DNA of 64,000 nt from Micromonospora chaiyaphumensis. Its GTDB lineage: Bacteria > Actinomycetota > Actinomycetes > Mycobacteriales > Micromonosporaceae. Position 1 is the first letter of the stretch. Each line of letters starts with the position of its first letter. This document shows, piece by piece, positions 25,601 through 34,733 of this stretch. The DNA lies in contig NZ_FMCS01000011.1 of NCBI RefSeq assembly GCF_900091435.1, forward strand, positions 124,001-188,000, in the 5' to 3' direction. The position numbers and the translations under genes are program-made. Below the pieces are notes generated by a model. The model ran no database searches. It saw only the letters and a program-made list of their open reading frames with translations, and had not been told where the DNA came from.

Positions 25601-26530
25601 TCAGACCTGCCGCAGCACCTCGGCGGCGACCAGCTCCAGGTGGTCCAGGTCGGCTAGATCGAGCACCTGGAGGTAGACCCGCTCGCTGCCGATCTCCGCG
25701 TACCGGCCGAGCTTGTCGACGACCTCGGCGGGCGTGCCGGCGGCGCCGTTCTCACGCAGCTCCGCGGGCTCCCGGCCGATGGCGGCGGCACGGCGGGCCA
25801 CCTCGGCGTCGTCCCGGCCGCAGCAGAGCACCAGGGCGTTGGACCAGGTCATGCCGGACGGGTCCCGCCCGACCTCGGCGCAGGCGTCCCGGACCCGCCG
25901 GAACTGCGCGGCCGAGTCCTCGACCGAGGCGAACGGCAGGTTGAACTCGTCGGCATAGCGGGCGGCGAGGCGGGGCGTCCGCTTCGGGCCCATGCCGCCC
26001 AGCAGGATCGGCGGGCGCGGCTGCTGGACCGGCTTGGGCAGCGCCGGGGAGTCGCTGACCGGGTAGTACTTGCCGGGGAAGTCGAAGGTTGCGCCGGCCG
26101 GCGTCTCCCAGAGCCCGGTGATGACCGCGAGCTGCTCCTCCAGCCGGTCGAACCGCTCGCCCAGCGGCGGGAAGGGGATGCCGTACGCGGTGTGCTCCTC
26201 GGCGAACCAGCCGGTGCCGATGCCCAGCTCGACCCGGCCGCCGCTCATCTGGTCGACCTGGGCGACGGTGATGGCCAGCGGGCCGGGGAGCCGGAAGGTG
26301 GCCGCGGTCATCAGGGTGCCGAGCCGGATCCGCGTGGTGTCCCGGGCCAGGCCGGCGAGGGTCGTCCAGGCGTCGGTCGGACCGGGGTCGCCGCTCACCG
26401 AGCCCATCTTCAGGTAGTGGTCGGAGCGGAAGAAGGCGCCGAAGCCGGTCTCCTCCGCGCGGCGCGCCACGGCGAGCAACTGGTCGTAGCTGGCACCCTG
26501 CTGGGGTTCGGTGAAGATCCGCAGTTCCAT
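25601..26530 (-). CDS. LLM-class F420-dependent oxidoreductase
   Basis: This 309-residue TIM-barrel enzyme of the bacterial luciferase-like family begins MELRIFTEPQQG. Typical blocks are FRSDHYLKMG, TRIRLGTLMT, LAITVAQVDQMSGGRVELG and PPILLGGMGPKRTPRLAARY. In actinobacteria this subgroup uses reduced F420 on small organic substrates. It is divergent from the ArsR gene over an 87-bp gap and probably separately expressed. Confidence 0.9.
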   Translation of the reverse strand: MELRIFTEPQQGASYDQLLAVARRAEETGFGAFFRSDHYLKMGSVSGDPGPTDAWTTLAGLARDTTRIRLGTLMTAATFRLPGPLAITVAQVDQMSGGRVELGIGTGWFAEEHTAYGIPFPPLGERFDRLEEQLAVITGLWETPAGATFDFPGKYYPVSDSPALPKPVQQPRPPILLGGMGPKRTPRLAARYADEFNLPFASVEDSAAQFRRVRDACAEVGRDPSGMTWSNALVLCCGRDDAEVARRAAAIGREPAELRENGAAGTPAEVVDKLGRYAEIGSERVYLQVLDLADLDHLELVAAEVLRQV

Positions 26531-26581
26531 GCCCCGAGCATAGGAACCGGCGGGGGCCGCCGCGTCCGCCCCTAGTATTCC

Positions 26582-26611
26582 TTGACAGGCATATGAGCGT
26601 AGCGGCATATT
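26582..26611 (+). promoter_or_regulatory. promoter for leaderless arsR-like mRNA with overlapping operator
   Basis: TTGACA at 26582-26587 and CATATT at 26606-26611 are 18 bp apart. Transcription should begin near 26618, the first base of the GTG start, so the message is probably leaderless. ATATG at 26591-26595 and CATAT at 26606-26610 form an inverted pair over spacer and -10 box, a likely ArsR autoregulatory site. Confidence 0.65.
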
Positions 26612-26617
26612 GGGGAG

Positions 26618-26926
26618 GTGTCCGGGGATGCCTTCGCCGTGCTGGCCGAGCCCACCCGACGCCGCATCCTCGACCGGCTGCGCCGGGCGGAGAGCAGCGT
26701 CGGCGACCTCGTGGATGCGCTCGGCATGAGTCAACCGGCCGTCTCCAAGCACCTGAAGGTGCTGCGGGAGGCCGGCCTGGTCAGCTGCCGCACCGCCGCC
26801 CAGCAACGGATCTACCGGCTCGACACCGGCCCGCTGCGTGCCGTGGACGACTGGCTCGACCCGTACCGGCGGATGTGGACCGATCACCTCGACGCCCTGG
26901 AACGCCATCTCGACCGTGAGGAGTGA
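26618..26926 (+). CDS. ArsR-family transcriptional regulator
   Basis: This 102-residue winged-helix protein has EPTRRRILDRLRRAE, VGDLVDALGMSQPAVSKHL and KVLREAGLVSCRTAAQQRIY. No metal-binding cysteine pair is present, so it belongs to the non-metal subgroup usually paired with SRPBCC/AHSA1 genes. The next gene starts 2 bp after its stop, and the GAGGAG site for that gene lies inside its coding end. Confidence 0.93.
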   Translation: MSGDAFAVLAEPTRRRILDRLRRAESSVGDLVDALGMSQPAVSKHLKVLREAGLVSCRTAAQQRIYRLDTGPLRAVDDWLDPYRRMWTDHLDALERHLDREE

Positions 26927-26928
26927 CC

Positions 26929-27456
26929 ATGGACCGCGACAGCTTCCGCCCCGGCCCGCTCGCCGACGTCGCCTGGTCGCCGGCCGGCGACCGGTGGGAC
27001 CTGGTCTTCGTCCGCGACCTGCGCCATCCGCCGGAGAAGGTGTGGGCGGCACTCACCGAGCCCGACCGCCTCGCCGAGTGGGCGCCGTTCCTCGCCGACC
27101 GCGACCTGGGCACGCCCGGCGCGGTCACGCTGAGCACCGTCGACGGCGACCGGCGCTGGCCGGACGCGGCCACCGTGCGCCGGGCCGAGCCACCCACCCT
27201 GCTCGAATACACCTGGGGCGACGGGCTGCTGCGCTGGGAGCTGGCCGGCACCGGGAGCGGCACCCGGCTGACCCTGCGGCACCGCTTCGACGACCGCGCG
27301 CTGGGCGCCAGCATGGCCGCCGGCTGGCACCTCTGCCTCGACGTCGCGGGTCACCTGCTCGACGGCGACCCGGTGGGCCCGATCCGGGGCGCCGAGGCCA
27401 AGGAGTTCGGCTGGGACGAGCTGCGCGCCGCGTACGACGAGCGCCTGACGGATTGA
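26929..27456 (+). CDS. SRPBCC (AHSA1-like) protein
   Basis: This 175-residue protein has the helix-grip START-like fold: DLVFVRDLRHPPEKVWAAL, DRLAEWAPF, LEYTWGDGLLRWEL, GTRLTLRHRF and a C-terminal helix with AAGWHLCLDVAGHLLDG. Such proteins bind hydrophobic small ligands. The partnership with an ArsR regulator is widespread in actinobacteria, but the ligand is unknown. ATG 26929 was chosen for the GAGGAG site at 26918-26923. Confidence 0.9.
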   Translation: MDRDSFRPGPLADVAWSPAGDRWDLVFVRDLRHPPEKVWAALTEPDRLAEWAPFLADRDLGTPGAVTLSTVDGDRRWPDAATVRRAEPPTLLEYTWGDGLLRWELAGTGSGTRLTLRHRFDDRALGASMAAGWHLCLDVAGHLLDGDPVGPIRGAEAKEFGWDELRAAYDERLTD

Positions 27457-27457
27457 C

Positions 27458-28663
27458 TCAGCGGGCGGCGGCCGGCGCGTCCGGCAGCGTGATCGCGCCG
27501 GCTGCCCGGCGGATCGGCTCGGTGACCCGGCGGATCATCCGCTCCCGGCCGGGCAGGCGCGGCATGAGCCGCAGCATCGACGTCTGGAACCGGATCCGGG
27601 CCGCCGACGACTGCACCATCCCCGCCAGGTTGCGCTCGGCCAGCCGCTGGTTCGCCTCGACGAACGGGCGCATCCGTCGCTCGTACGCGGCGAACCCGGC
27701 CACCGGGTCCCCACCGGCCTCGGCCAGCGCGGTGGCCAGCACGTACGCCCCGACCAGCCCGAGGCTGGTGCCCTGCCCCGAGGCCGGGGAGGGGCCGTAA
27801 CCCGCGTCGCCGACGAGGCCGATCCGGCCGGTCGACCAGCGGTCCATCCGCACCTGGCTCATGGGCGCGAAATAGAAGTCCGGCGCGTCGGCGGCCGCGG
27901 CGAGCAGCTCGGGCACCCGCCACCCGGCTCCCTCGAACGCCCGGGCCAGCGCGGCCCGCTGGGCGGGCAGGTCCCGGTGGTCGGGCTCCTCGACGGGCGA
28001 GGGGAAGAGGAACAGGGCCCGCGCGTCGGGCGCCCCGGCGGTGCGGTAGACCCCGACGCTCCGGCCCGGCGCCGGGTGCATGAGCTCGACCCGCTCCTCG
28101 CCGAACTCGGCCGGGACGGCGCAGATGGCGATGTGGTGCCCGAGCGGGCGCAGGTGCGCGGCGGCGGGGCCGAACGCGAGCCGGCGTACCGTCGAGTGCA
28201 GCCCGTCCGCGCCGACCACCAGGTCGAAGCGGCGGCGCCCGCCCCCGGCGAACGTCACGTCCACCCCGTCGGCGGCCGGCTCCAGCGCGGCGATCGAGTC
28301 GCCGAAGAGGTATTCCACGTCGCGGGTCGCGTCGACGAGCAGCCGGGCGAGGTCCCCGCGCAGCACCTCGACGTCGTCGCCCTCCCGGCCGCCGAAGAGC
28401 GCGGCGTCCATGGTGGCCAGTTGCGTGCCGGACGCGTCCACGAAGCGGGCCAGCCGCATCCCGGTGTCGCGCCGGCGCACCTGGTCGAGCAGGCCCATCC
28501 GGTCCAGCACGGTCAGCGCCGCGCCCCGGACGTCCACCTTGTAGCCCCCGTCGCGCAGCGCCGGGGCGCGCTCGACGACGGTGGGCCGGAAGCCCTGGCG
28601 GCGCAACCACCAGGCGAGCGTGGGGCCGGCGACACCGGCGCCGGAGATCAGCACATCAGTCAT
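27458..28663 (-). CDS. FAD-dependent monooxygenase (aromatic hydroxylase type)
   Basis: This 401-residue enzyme has the FAD Rossmann motif ISGAGVAGPTLAWWLRRQG, a middle DG motif (LVVGADGLHSTVRRL) and GRIGLVGDAGYGPSPASGQG for FAD and NAD(P)H binding. These residues place it with PHBH-like flavin hydroxylases, including tetracycline-type monooxygenases. The divergent TetR gene with repeated half-sites between them suggests induction by the substrate, possibly a xenobiotic or antibiotic. Its stop is 1 bp from the convergent SRPBCC gene. Confidence 0.9.
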   Translation of the reverse strand: MTDVLISGAGVAGPTLAWWLRRQGFRPTVVERAPALRDGGYKVDVRGAALTVLDRMGLLDQVRRRDTGMRLARFVDASGTQLATMDAALFGGREGDDVEVLRGDLARLLVDATRDVEYLFGDSIAALEPAADGVDVTFAGGGRRRFDLVVGADGLHSTVRRLAFGPAAAHLRPLGHHIAICAVPAEFGEERVELMHPAPGRSVGVYRTAGAPDARALFLFPSPVEEPDHRDLPAQRAALARAFEGAGWRVPELLAAAADAPDFYFAPMSQVRMDRWSTGRIGLVGDAGYGPSPASGQGTSLGLVGAYVLATALAEAGGDPVAGFAAYERRMRPFVEANQRLAERNLAGMVQSSAARIRFQTSMLRLMPRLPGRERMIRRVTEPIRRAAGAITLPDAPAAAR

Positions 28664-28675
28664 GCCGATGACGGT

Positions 28676-28713
28676 ACAAGCGTGTTAGACGTTTGTGCAA
28701 GACGCTTGTTCAA
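28676..28713. promoter_or_regulatory. putative TetR operator in divergent gap
   Basis: ACAAGCG at 28676-28682 and CGCTTGT at 28703-28709 are inverted arms. TTGTGCAA at 28693-28700 and TTGTTCAA at 28706-28713 form a direct repeat. All lie in the 70-bp gap between the flavin monooxygenase and TetR genes. Confidence 0.6.
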
Positions 28714-28733
28714 GGATCCGCTAGGCTGCCGGC

Positions 28734-29315
28734 ATGGGAAATCGGGAGGACCTGCTCGCCGGGGCCCGGCGCTGCCTCATGGAGAAGGGCTACGCGGCCA
28801 CCACGGCCCGGGACGTGGCCGGCGCGGCCGGCACCAGCCTGGCCGCCATCGGCTACCACTTCCGCACCACGAAGGCGCTGCTCAACGAGGCGCTCGTGGA
28901 GGCCCTGGCCGAGTGGGGCGACGAGCTGCAACGCGCCCTCGCCGAGGACGCCGGCCCGGACGCCACGCCCGAGCAGCGCTTCGAGGCGGCGTGGGAGCGG
29001 ATCATCGAGTCGTTCGCCCGGCTACGGCCGCTCTGGGCCGTGCAGTTCGAGCTGATCGCGCAGCTCGACCGGACACCCGAGCTGCGGGAGGCGTTCGCCG
29101 GGGCCACCCGCGAGGCCCGGCTCGGGCTGGCCCAGGTCTTCCACCGGCTCGACCCGGCCCTCGACGAGCCGGACGCGCTCGCGCTCGGCGCCTTCCACCA
29201 GGCGCTCATCGGCGGCGTCGCGGCCCAGTGGCTGGTCGACCCGCCGGCGGCGCCCTCGGCGCCGGAGCTGACCCGCGCGCTGCGGGTCCTCGCCGCCGAG
29301 TTCCGTCAGGGCTGA
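28734..29315 (+). CDS. TetR-family regulator
   Basis: This 193-residue protein has an N-terminal helix-turn-helix (REDLLAGARRCLMEKGYAAT, TARDVAGAAGTSLAAIGYHF, RTTKALLNEAL) and a C-terminal all-helical ligand domain. It is divergent from the flavin monooxygenase gene and probably represses it. The last 10 bases overlap the convergent response-regulator gene. Confidence 0.92.
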   Translation: MGNREDLLAGARRCLMEKGYAATTARDVAGAAGTSLAAIGYHFRTTKALLNEALVEALAEWGDELQRALAEDAGPDATPEQRFEAAWERIIESFARLRPLWAVQFELIAQLDRTPELREAFAGATREARLGLAQVFHRLDPALDEPDALALGAFHQALIGGVAAQWLVDPPAAPSAPELTRALRVLAAEFRQG

Positions 29316-29959
29316 CCGAGGCCCGCCTCCCGGGCCCGGACGATGGCCTGTGCGCGGTCGGCCACCTGGAGCTTGGTCAGCACGTTCGACAGGTGGTTGC
29401 GGACGGTCTTCGGGCTCAGCGTCAGCCGCCGGGCGATGACCACGTTGCTCAGCCCCTGGGCAACGAGGTCGAGCACCTCGCGCTCCCGCTCGGTCAGCTC
29501 GGGGAAGGGGGCCGACCCGGCGCCGCGTGCCCCGGACAGGTAGCTCACCGCCCGGCTGGCGATGACCGGGCCCAGCAGCACCTCGCCGTTGGCCACCGCC
29601 CGGACCGCCCGCTCCACCTCGGCCGGGGCGGCGCCCTTGAGCAGGTAGCCCCGGGCCCCGGCGCGCAGGGCCGCGAAGACCCAGTCGTCGTCGTCCAGCA
29701 TGGTCACCACCAGCACACCGACCGCCGGGTGCCGGGCCACGATCTCCCGGGTCGCCGCGACCCCGGACCGGCCGCCCAGGTGGAGGTCCATGATGATCAC
29801 GTCGGGCCGGTGCTGGTCGGCGACCCGCAGCGCGGCGTCCGCGTCAGCGGCCTCGCCGACCACCTCCAGCCCGGCCGTCGAGGCCAGCAGCGCGCTCATG
29901 CCGAGCCGGAACACCGGGTGGTCGTCCACCACCGCGACCCGGATCGTCTCCCCGGTCAC
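29306..29959 (-). CDS. NarL/LuxR-type response regulator
   Basis: This 217-residue regulator has receiver residues D12-D13, D58 in IIMDLHLGG and K in YLLKGAAPAE, and a LuxR helix-turn-helix (LTEREREVLDLVAQG, SNVVIARRLTLSPKTVRNH). It overlaps the kinase gene upstream by four bases. Its targets are not evident nearby. Confidence 0.93.
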   Translation of the reverse strand: MTGETIRVAVVDDHPVFRLGMSALLASTAGLEVVGEAADADAALRVADQHRPDVIIMDLHLGGRSGVAATREIVARHPAVGVLVVTMLDDDDWVFAALRAGARGYLLKGAAPAEVERAVRAVANGEVLLGPVIASRAVSYLSGARGAGSAPFPELTEREREVLDLVAQGLSNVVIARRLTLSPKTVRNHLSNVLTKLQVADRAQAIVRAREAGLGQP

Positions 29960-32052
29960 GGGACCACCGCGAACGGCTGCCCGGCCTCGTCCGCGGCGGC
30001 GTCCCCGGACAGCCGCCCGACCGGCACCCGCACGGTGACCGTCGTGCCGCCGTCCGGCCCCGGCGCGACCACGCAGACCCCGCCGATCCCCTCGGCCCGC
30101 TCCCGCATCGAGCGCATCCCGATCCCGGCCGGCGTGCCCGGCACGATGCCGCTGCCGCCGTCCTCGACCCGGAGGGTCAGTCCCTCGTCGTCGCGGTGCA
30201 CGCTCACCCGGCAGTCCGTCGCGCCCGCGTGCCGGTGTGCGTTGCGGACCGCCTCGGACACGATGCCGTAGATCGCGGTGGCCACCGGCTCCGGCAGCGG
30301 CAACGGCTCGGCCGCCACCTGCACGGCCAGCCCGGAGCCCGCGTACCGCTGGGCCAGCTCGTGCAGCGCCGGGACGAGGCCGCGCTCGCCCAGCACCGGC
30401 GGCAGCAGCCCGCGGGCCAGGTCCCGGACGTGCTCCACCCGCTGGTCGGTCTCGTCGCGCAACCGGTCCAGCAACCGGCCGGCCGCCTCGGGATCCACGG
30501 TGAGCAGGTTACGGGCCGCCTGCAGGCCCAGCGCCACCCCGGCCAGCGCCGGGCCCAGCCCGTCATGCAGGTCCCGGCGCAGCTTGCGCCGCTCCTCCTC
30601 ACGCGCCTCCGCCAGCCGGGCCCGGGAGGCGGCCAGCGCCCGGCCGGTGGCGGCCAGGCTCGCGGCCGAGGCGACCACCGGCACCAGGTCGAGCAGGGCG
30701 GCCCGGGTCCGCCCGTCCAGCCGCTCCCCCGCCCGGGCCCAGGCGACCAGCCGGCCGATCTCGGTGCCGCCCCGGCGCAGCGGCAGCACGAGCGGCGCGC
30801 CGACCGGACCGCCCGAGGAACCGTGCGCCGCGTACGGCTCCGGGCCGTCCACCTCGATGGCGCAGGCGCCCAGCCGGAGCAGGTCGGTCACACTGCTCGC
30901 CACCCCGTCGAGCACGTCCGCCGGGTCGGCCGAGGCGCTGAGCCGGCGGCCGACGCCCCGGACCACGCCGAGCGGCTCCACCGCCTCGCCGTGGATGAGC
31001 CGGTCCACGCCGCGCTGCACCCGGGACCGGGCCGGTTGCGTGCCGGCCGCCACCAGCGCGGTGACCAGCACCCCCGGCACGGCCGGCGACGACGGCAGCA
31101 GCCCGTCGAGCGTGCTCACCCCGATCACGTACGCGGCGACCAACAGGAAGGTGAGCAGGAACCAGACCAGGGTGCGGCGGACCGCGATCTCGATCCCCCA
31201 CAGCCGCTGCCGGAGCACCACGGCCAGCACGGCGGCCGGGAAGAACGCCTGCGAGGCGAGCATCGCGGTCGGGGCCAGCCAGTCCGGGACCTGGCGGGCC
31301 CACTCGGCGGGGAAGCCGAGCGGCGCGAAGCTCACGGCGAGCAGCAGCGTGCCGACCGCCAGCCAGCCCAGCCCGACCCGCTCCCCCGCCGGCCCGGTAC
31401 GCCACCGCCGCAGCACCCCGGCGGCGGCCACCAGCCCGAGCAGCGGCACCACCCGGAACAGCCACGGCTCCCCGGCCACCACGAACTCCGCCCAGCCGGG
31501 CGCGGTGACCGGGAACGGCGCGCCGGAGGGGTGCCCCGGCCGCCCCGGCCAGGTCAGGTGGAACACCGCGATCCCGGCGGTGGCCAGGGCGCCGGCCGCC
31601 ACGGCGGCCCGGGCCGGCACGGGCGGCCGCACCTCCCGCACCAGCCAGGGCACCACCGTGATGAGCGACAGCATCCCGGGCACCCACGCCCAGTCCCGGG
31701 CCGAGGTGAGCAGCACCGGCGCGGGCAGGTCGGGCCGGACCGCCAGCAGGTCCACGTACTGCGCGCTCAGCGCCGACAGCCCGCCGCCCAGCCCGGTCGC
31801 GGCGAGCAGCCAGGCGACCGGGTGGCCGCGCCGCAGCAGCACCAGCCAGGCGACCGTGCCGTAGACCGCGCAGTCGGTGAAGTCGACCAGGAAGTAGAGC
31901 TGGGACAGGCCCCACGGCCGGCGGGCGGCCACCCAGCACCCGGCCGTACCCACGAGCAGCAGCGCGCAGCCGACGGCGACCAGCCGGGCGGCGACCGGGC
32001 GGCGGCGGTCGCCGCCGGCGCGGGACGGCACGGGCGTCGGCTCGGCGGGCAT
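29956..32052 (-). CDS. sensor histidine kinase with multi-helix membrane sensor and GAF-like region
   Basis: With ATG 32052 the protein has 698 residues. About eight membrane helices fill roughly the first 330. A GAF-like segment follows, then LRRDLHDGLGPALAGVALG (HisKA_3) and an ATPase domain with YGIVSEAVRNAHRHAGA, VEDGGSGI and GIGMRSMRERAEG. An in-frame GTG at 32073 would add seven residues. The kinase and its regulator form a two-gene unit. The sensed signal is unknown. Confidence 0.9.
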   Translation of the reverse strand: MPAEPTPVPSRAGGDRRRPVAARLVAVGCALLLVGTAGCWVAARRPWGLSQLYFLVDFTDCAVYGTVAWLVLLRRGHPVAWLLAATGLGGGLSALSAQYVDLLAVRPDLPAPVLLTSARDWAWVPGMLSLITVVPWLVREVRPPVPARAAVAAGALATAGIAVFHLTWPGRPGHPSGAPFPVTAPGWAEFVVAGEPWLFRVVPLLGLVAAAGVLRRWRTGPAGERVGLGWLAVGTLLLAVSFAPLGFPAEWARQVPDWLAPTAMLASQAFFPAAVLAVVLRQRLWGIEIAVRRTLVWFLLTFLLVAAYVIGVSTLDGLLPSSPAVPGVLVTALVAAGTQPARSRVQRGVDRLIHGEAVEPLGVVRGVGRRLSASADPADVLDGVASSVTDLLRLGACAIEVDGPEPYAAHGSSGGPVGAPLVLPLRRGGTEIGRLVAWARAGERLDGRTRAALLDLVPVVASAASLAATGRALAASRARLAEAREEERRKLRRDLHDGLGPALAGVALGLQAARNLLTVDPEAAGRLLDRLRDETDQRVEHVRDLARGLLPPVLGERGLVPALHELAQRYAGSGLAVQVAAEPLPLPEPVATAIYGIVSEAVRNAHRHAGATDCRVSVHRDDEGLTLRVEDGGSGIVPGTPAGIGMRSMRERAEGIGGVCVVAPGPDGGTTVTVRVPVGRLSGDAAADEAGQPFAVVP

Positions 32053-32077
32053 GGCCCTGATCCTGGCAGGCACCGGG

Positions 32078-32764
32078 TCAGTTGCCGAGACCCCGCCGCT
32101 CCAGCGCGAATGTCAAGCCGGCGACAGTCGCCCAGAGCGCCGCCGGGGCCAGCGCCAGGTACTGCAGCGGCACCGCCTGCGTGACCACCACCAGCAGCGT
32201 CATCACCAGGCTGAACACCGCCAGCCACCGGCTCACCGACCGGCGGCGCAGCCCGGCCACGGCCACCGCGCCGGCGCTCAGCCCGGCACCGGCCCACACC
32301 CACGGGAGGGTGCTGTAGAGGGCGGCGAGCGCGGCGACGGTGTCGGCGTCGGTCTCGGCCAGGTGCCGCAGGTCCCAGTACAGCTCGGTGGACACCCCGC
32401 CGCCGACGAGCAGCAGCGCCGCGGTGAGCAGCAGGCCCGCCGCGGCCACGTCGGGCAGCAGGCCGCCGGCCGGCTCCCGGGCGGCCAGGCGCCGCCGCAG
32501 CCCGGCCGCGAAGACCGCCAGGCAACCGGCGGCCAGCACGGCCAGGACCTGGAAGACCCAGAGGTACGCCTCACGGCCGTCCATGGCGGCCACGTAGCGG
32601 GCGTTGTCCGCGAGGAGCGCGGGGTCCACGTCGGTCAGCGCCGGGCTGAACTGGAAGAGGGCGATGCCGGTGAGGCCGGCGACGGCTCCGGCGACCGCCC
32701 AGCCACGGCGGGGGCGGTCGGTGGCGGCCGGCACCGCGGTGCCGTCGAGCAGGGCGCTGGTCAT
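32078..32764 (-). CDS. hypothetical membrane protein with six predicted helices
   Basis: This 228-residue protein starts at ATG 32764 behind an excellent AAGGAGG site. About six membrane helices are visible, with short loops and a conserved-looking segment STELYWDLRHLAETDADTV between helices. It resembles uncharacterised actinobacterial DUF-type membrane proteins. It lies just upstream of the kinase gene on the same strand (25-bp gap), so it may be part of that sensing unit. I do not recognise a function. Confidence 0.7.
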   Translation of the reverse strand: MTSALLDGTAVPAATDRPRRGWAVAGAVAGLTGIALFQFSPALTDVDPALLADNARYVAAMDGREAYLWVFQVLAVLAAGCLAVFAAGLRRRLAAREPAGGLLPDVAAAGLLLTAALLLVGGGVSTELYWDLRHLAETDADTVAALAALYSTLPWVWAGAGLSAGAVAVAGLRRRSVSRWLAVFSLVMTLLVVVTQAVPLQYLALAPAALWATVAGLTFALERRGLGN

Positions 32765-32989
32765 GGTTCCTCCTTCGGGTACGCGAACGCGGCGGAGCGC
32801 CGCTCGGTGCAGCGTCACCGTCCCGGCGTCCCGGGCGCATGGGTCGGGGTGTCCCGACCGCCCGGGCGGTTCCACCGGCGCACCCGGGCCACGCCGGTGT
32901 CCCGACCGGTCGGTGCCGGTGTCCCTGGCGGCCGGGACGCCGGGCCGCCCACCGTGGATCCGCCACACCGATGCCGAGGGAGGCCACCG

Positions 32990-34147
32990 ATGGCGCACGA
33001 CCTGCTGACCGCCGTACGCGAGCTGACGCCCGAGCTGACCGCGCGGGCCGCCGAGATCGAGCGGGCCCGGGAGCTGCCCGCCGACCTGCTCGACCGGCTC
33101 CGCGCCGCGGGCTGCTTCCGGATGTTCGTGCCGCGCAGCCACGGCGGGTACGAGTTGGACCTGCGCACCGGCATGGCGGTGCTGGAGACCCTGGCCCGGG
33201 CCGACGGCTCGACCGGCTGGACGGTGATGATCGGCGCGGAGACCCCGCACCTGCTGGCCCTGCTGTCCCGGGAGCGGTTCGACAAGCTCTACGCCGCCGG
33301 CCCGGACGTCGTGGTGGCCGGCGGCTTCGCCCCGCAGGGCCGGGCCGAGCTGGCCGACGGCGGCTTCCAGGTCAGCGGGCGCTGGGCGTTCGCCAGCGGC
33401 TCCCGGCACGCCGACTGGATCTTCGGCAACTGCCTCCTCACCGCCGACGGCCAGCCGCTGCCCGGCGCCGACGGCGGCCCGCCGGAGACCCGCTCGATGC
33501 TGTTCCCGGCCGAGCGGGTGACCGTCGTGGACACCTGGCACGTGCTGGGCCTGCGCGGCACCGGCAGCCACGACGTGGTGGTCGACTCGGCCTTCTGCCC
33601 GGCGGAGGCGAGCTTCGACCTGTTCACCGGCAGGCCGTGCCTGCCCGGCCCCGGGTTCGTGGCGCCGCTGGCGCAGTTCGTCCTGCACCTCGGCGCGGTG
33701 GCGGTCGGCATCGCGCAGGGCGCGCTGGACGACATGACCGACCTGCTCACCGGCGACCGGCAGCGGCTCTACGCGCGGCAGCCCCTCGCGGACTCCCCCT
33801 CCTTCCGGATCCACCTGGGCCGGGCCGACCTGAACGTGCGCGCCGCCCGGACCCTCCTCGCCGACCTCGCCGACGAGCTCTGGGCGGCCTGCGCCCGGGA
33901 CCCGGAGCGCATTCCGGCCCTGCAACCGACCATCTCCGCGGCGCTGCCCTGGGTCACCGAGCAGGCGATCGACGCGGTGGCCACCTGCTACCGGGCGGCC
34001 GGCGGCGGCGCGGCCCGCGACTCGTCCCCGCTCCAGCGCCGCTTCCGGGACATCCACACGTTCGCCCAGCACGCGGCGGCCGCGGAGGGCTGGCTGGGCA
34101 ACAACGGCGCGCACCTGCTGGGCCGGCCGGTGACGCTGGCGTACTGA
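32990..34147 (+). CDS. acyl-CoA dehydrogenase-fold flavin monooxygenase-like protein
   Basis: This 385-residue protein has the acyl-CoA dehydrogenase fold. Visible blocks are FRMFVPRSHGGYELDL, ADGSTGWTVMIG, VSGRWAFASGSRHADWI, WHVLGLRGTGSHDVVV and a closing RRFRDIHTFAQHAAAAEGWL. This pattern matches the two-component flavin hydroxylase oxygenases (HpaB/HsaA group) more than true acyl-CoA dehydrogenases. A flavin reductase partner would be needed, and none is adjacent. The ATG at 32990 has GAGGGAGG upstream. Confidence 0.85.
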   Translation: MAHDLLTAVRELTPELTARAAEIERARELPADLLDRLRAAGCFRMFVPRSHGGYELDLRTGMAVLETLARADGSTGWTVMIGAETPHLLALLSRERFDKLYAAGPDVVVAGGFAPQGRAELADGGFQVSGRWAFASGSRHADWIFGNCLLTADGQPLPGADGGPPETRSMLFPAERVTVVDTWHVLGLRGTGSHDVVVDSAFCPAEASFDLFTGRPCLPGPGFVAPLAQFVLHLGAVAVGIAQGALDDMTDLLTGDRQRLYARQPLADSPSFRIHLGRADLNVRAARTLLADLADELWAACARDPERIPALQPTISAALPWVTEQAIDAVATCYRAAGGGAARDSSPLQRRFRDIHTFAQHAAAAEGWLGNNGAHLLGRPVTLAY

Positions 34148-34282
34148 CTTCTGTCACGGGACCGGTGCCGGAGCCTCCGACCGGCTCTTGTCAGGTGAGG
34201 TCCGGGTCGGCGCGAGGGGCGCCGGCCCGTTCGGCGGGCCGGTCGTCGTGGGGGGTTCGGCGGCCGGCCCTGCCGCTTCCGG

Positions 34283-34672
34283 TCACGGCGCCGCCCGGCG
34301 GCGCAGCCAGCGGGTGCCGCCGCTGACCAGCGTCGCGCCGATGGCGGTGCCGACGGCGACCATCGCCGCCCCCACCGCCCAGAGCCCGGTGTCGTCCGTG
34401 GACGCCGCCCGCGCCGCCCAGGTCGCCGTGAAGGCGACCGTCAGCACCGGCGCCACCAGCCACGGGCTCGCGAACCAGCCACCCACGGCGGCGATCACGA
34501 TGAGGGTGAGCACGGCGGCGGCCACCTGCCAGGCGGCGTACGGGCCGCTGGTCGCGCCGGTCTCCGGATCGACCGTGTAGCCCGACTCCCAGCCGAGCCA
34601 GGCCCACCAGGCACCGACCGTCGCCGCCGCCAGGAGGAGACCGGTGAGCAGGGTACGCGCCGTCTTCGTCAC
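34283..34672 (-). CDS. hypothetical membrane protein
   Basis: This 129-residue frame starts at GTG 34672 with four hydrophobic segments: LLTGLLLAAATVGAWWAWLG, AAVLTLIVIAAVGGWF, WLVAPVLTVAFTATWAA and VGAAMVAVGTAIGATLV. The loop after helix 1 contains SGYTVDPETGATSGPYAAWQ, seen in small actinobacterial membrane proteins of unknown role. Function unknown. Confidence 0.6.
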   Translation of the reverse strand: MTKTARTLLTGLLLAAATVGAWWAWLGWESGYTVDPETGATSGPYAAWQVAAAVLTLIVIAAVGGWFASPWLVAPVLTVAFTATWAARAASTDDTGLWAVGAAMVAVGTAIGATLVSGGTRWLRRRAAP

Positions 34673-34733
34673 GGCCCGATCCTGCCGGGTCGCGTCGCCG
34701 AGCGGATGAGCATCCGTACTCGGGTGGTGGTCG

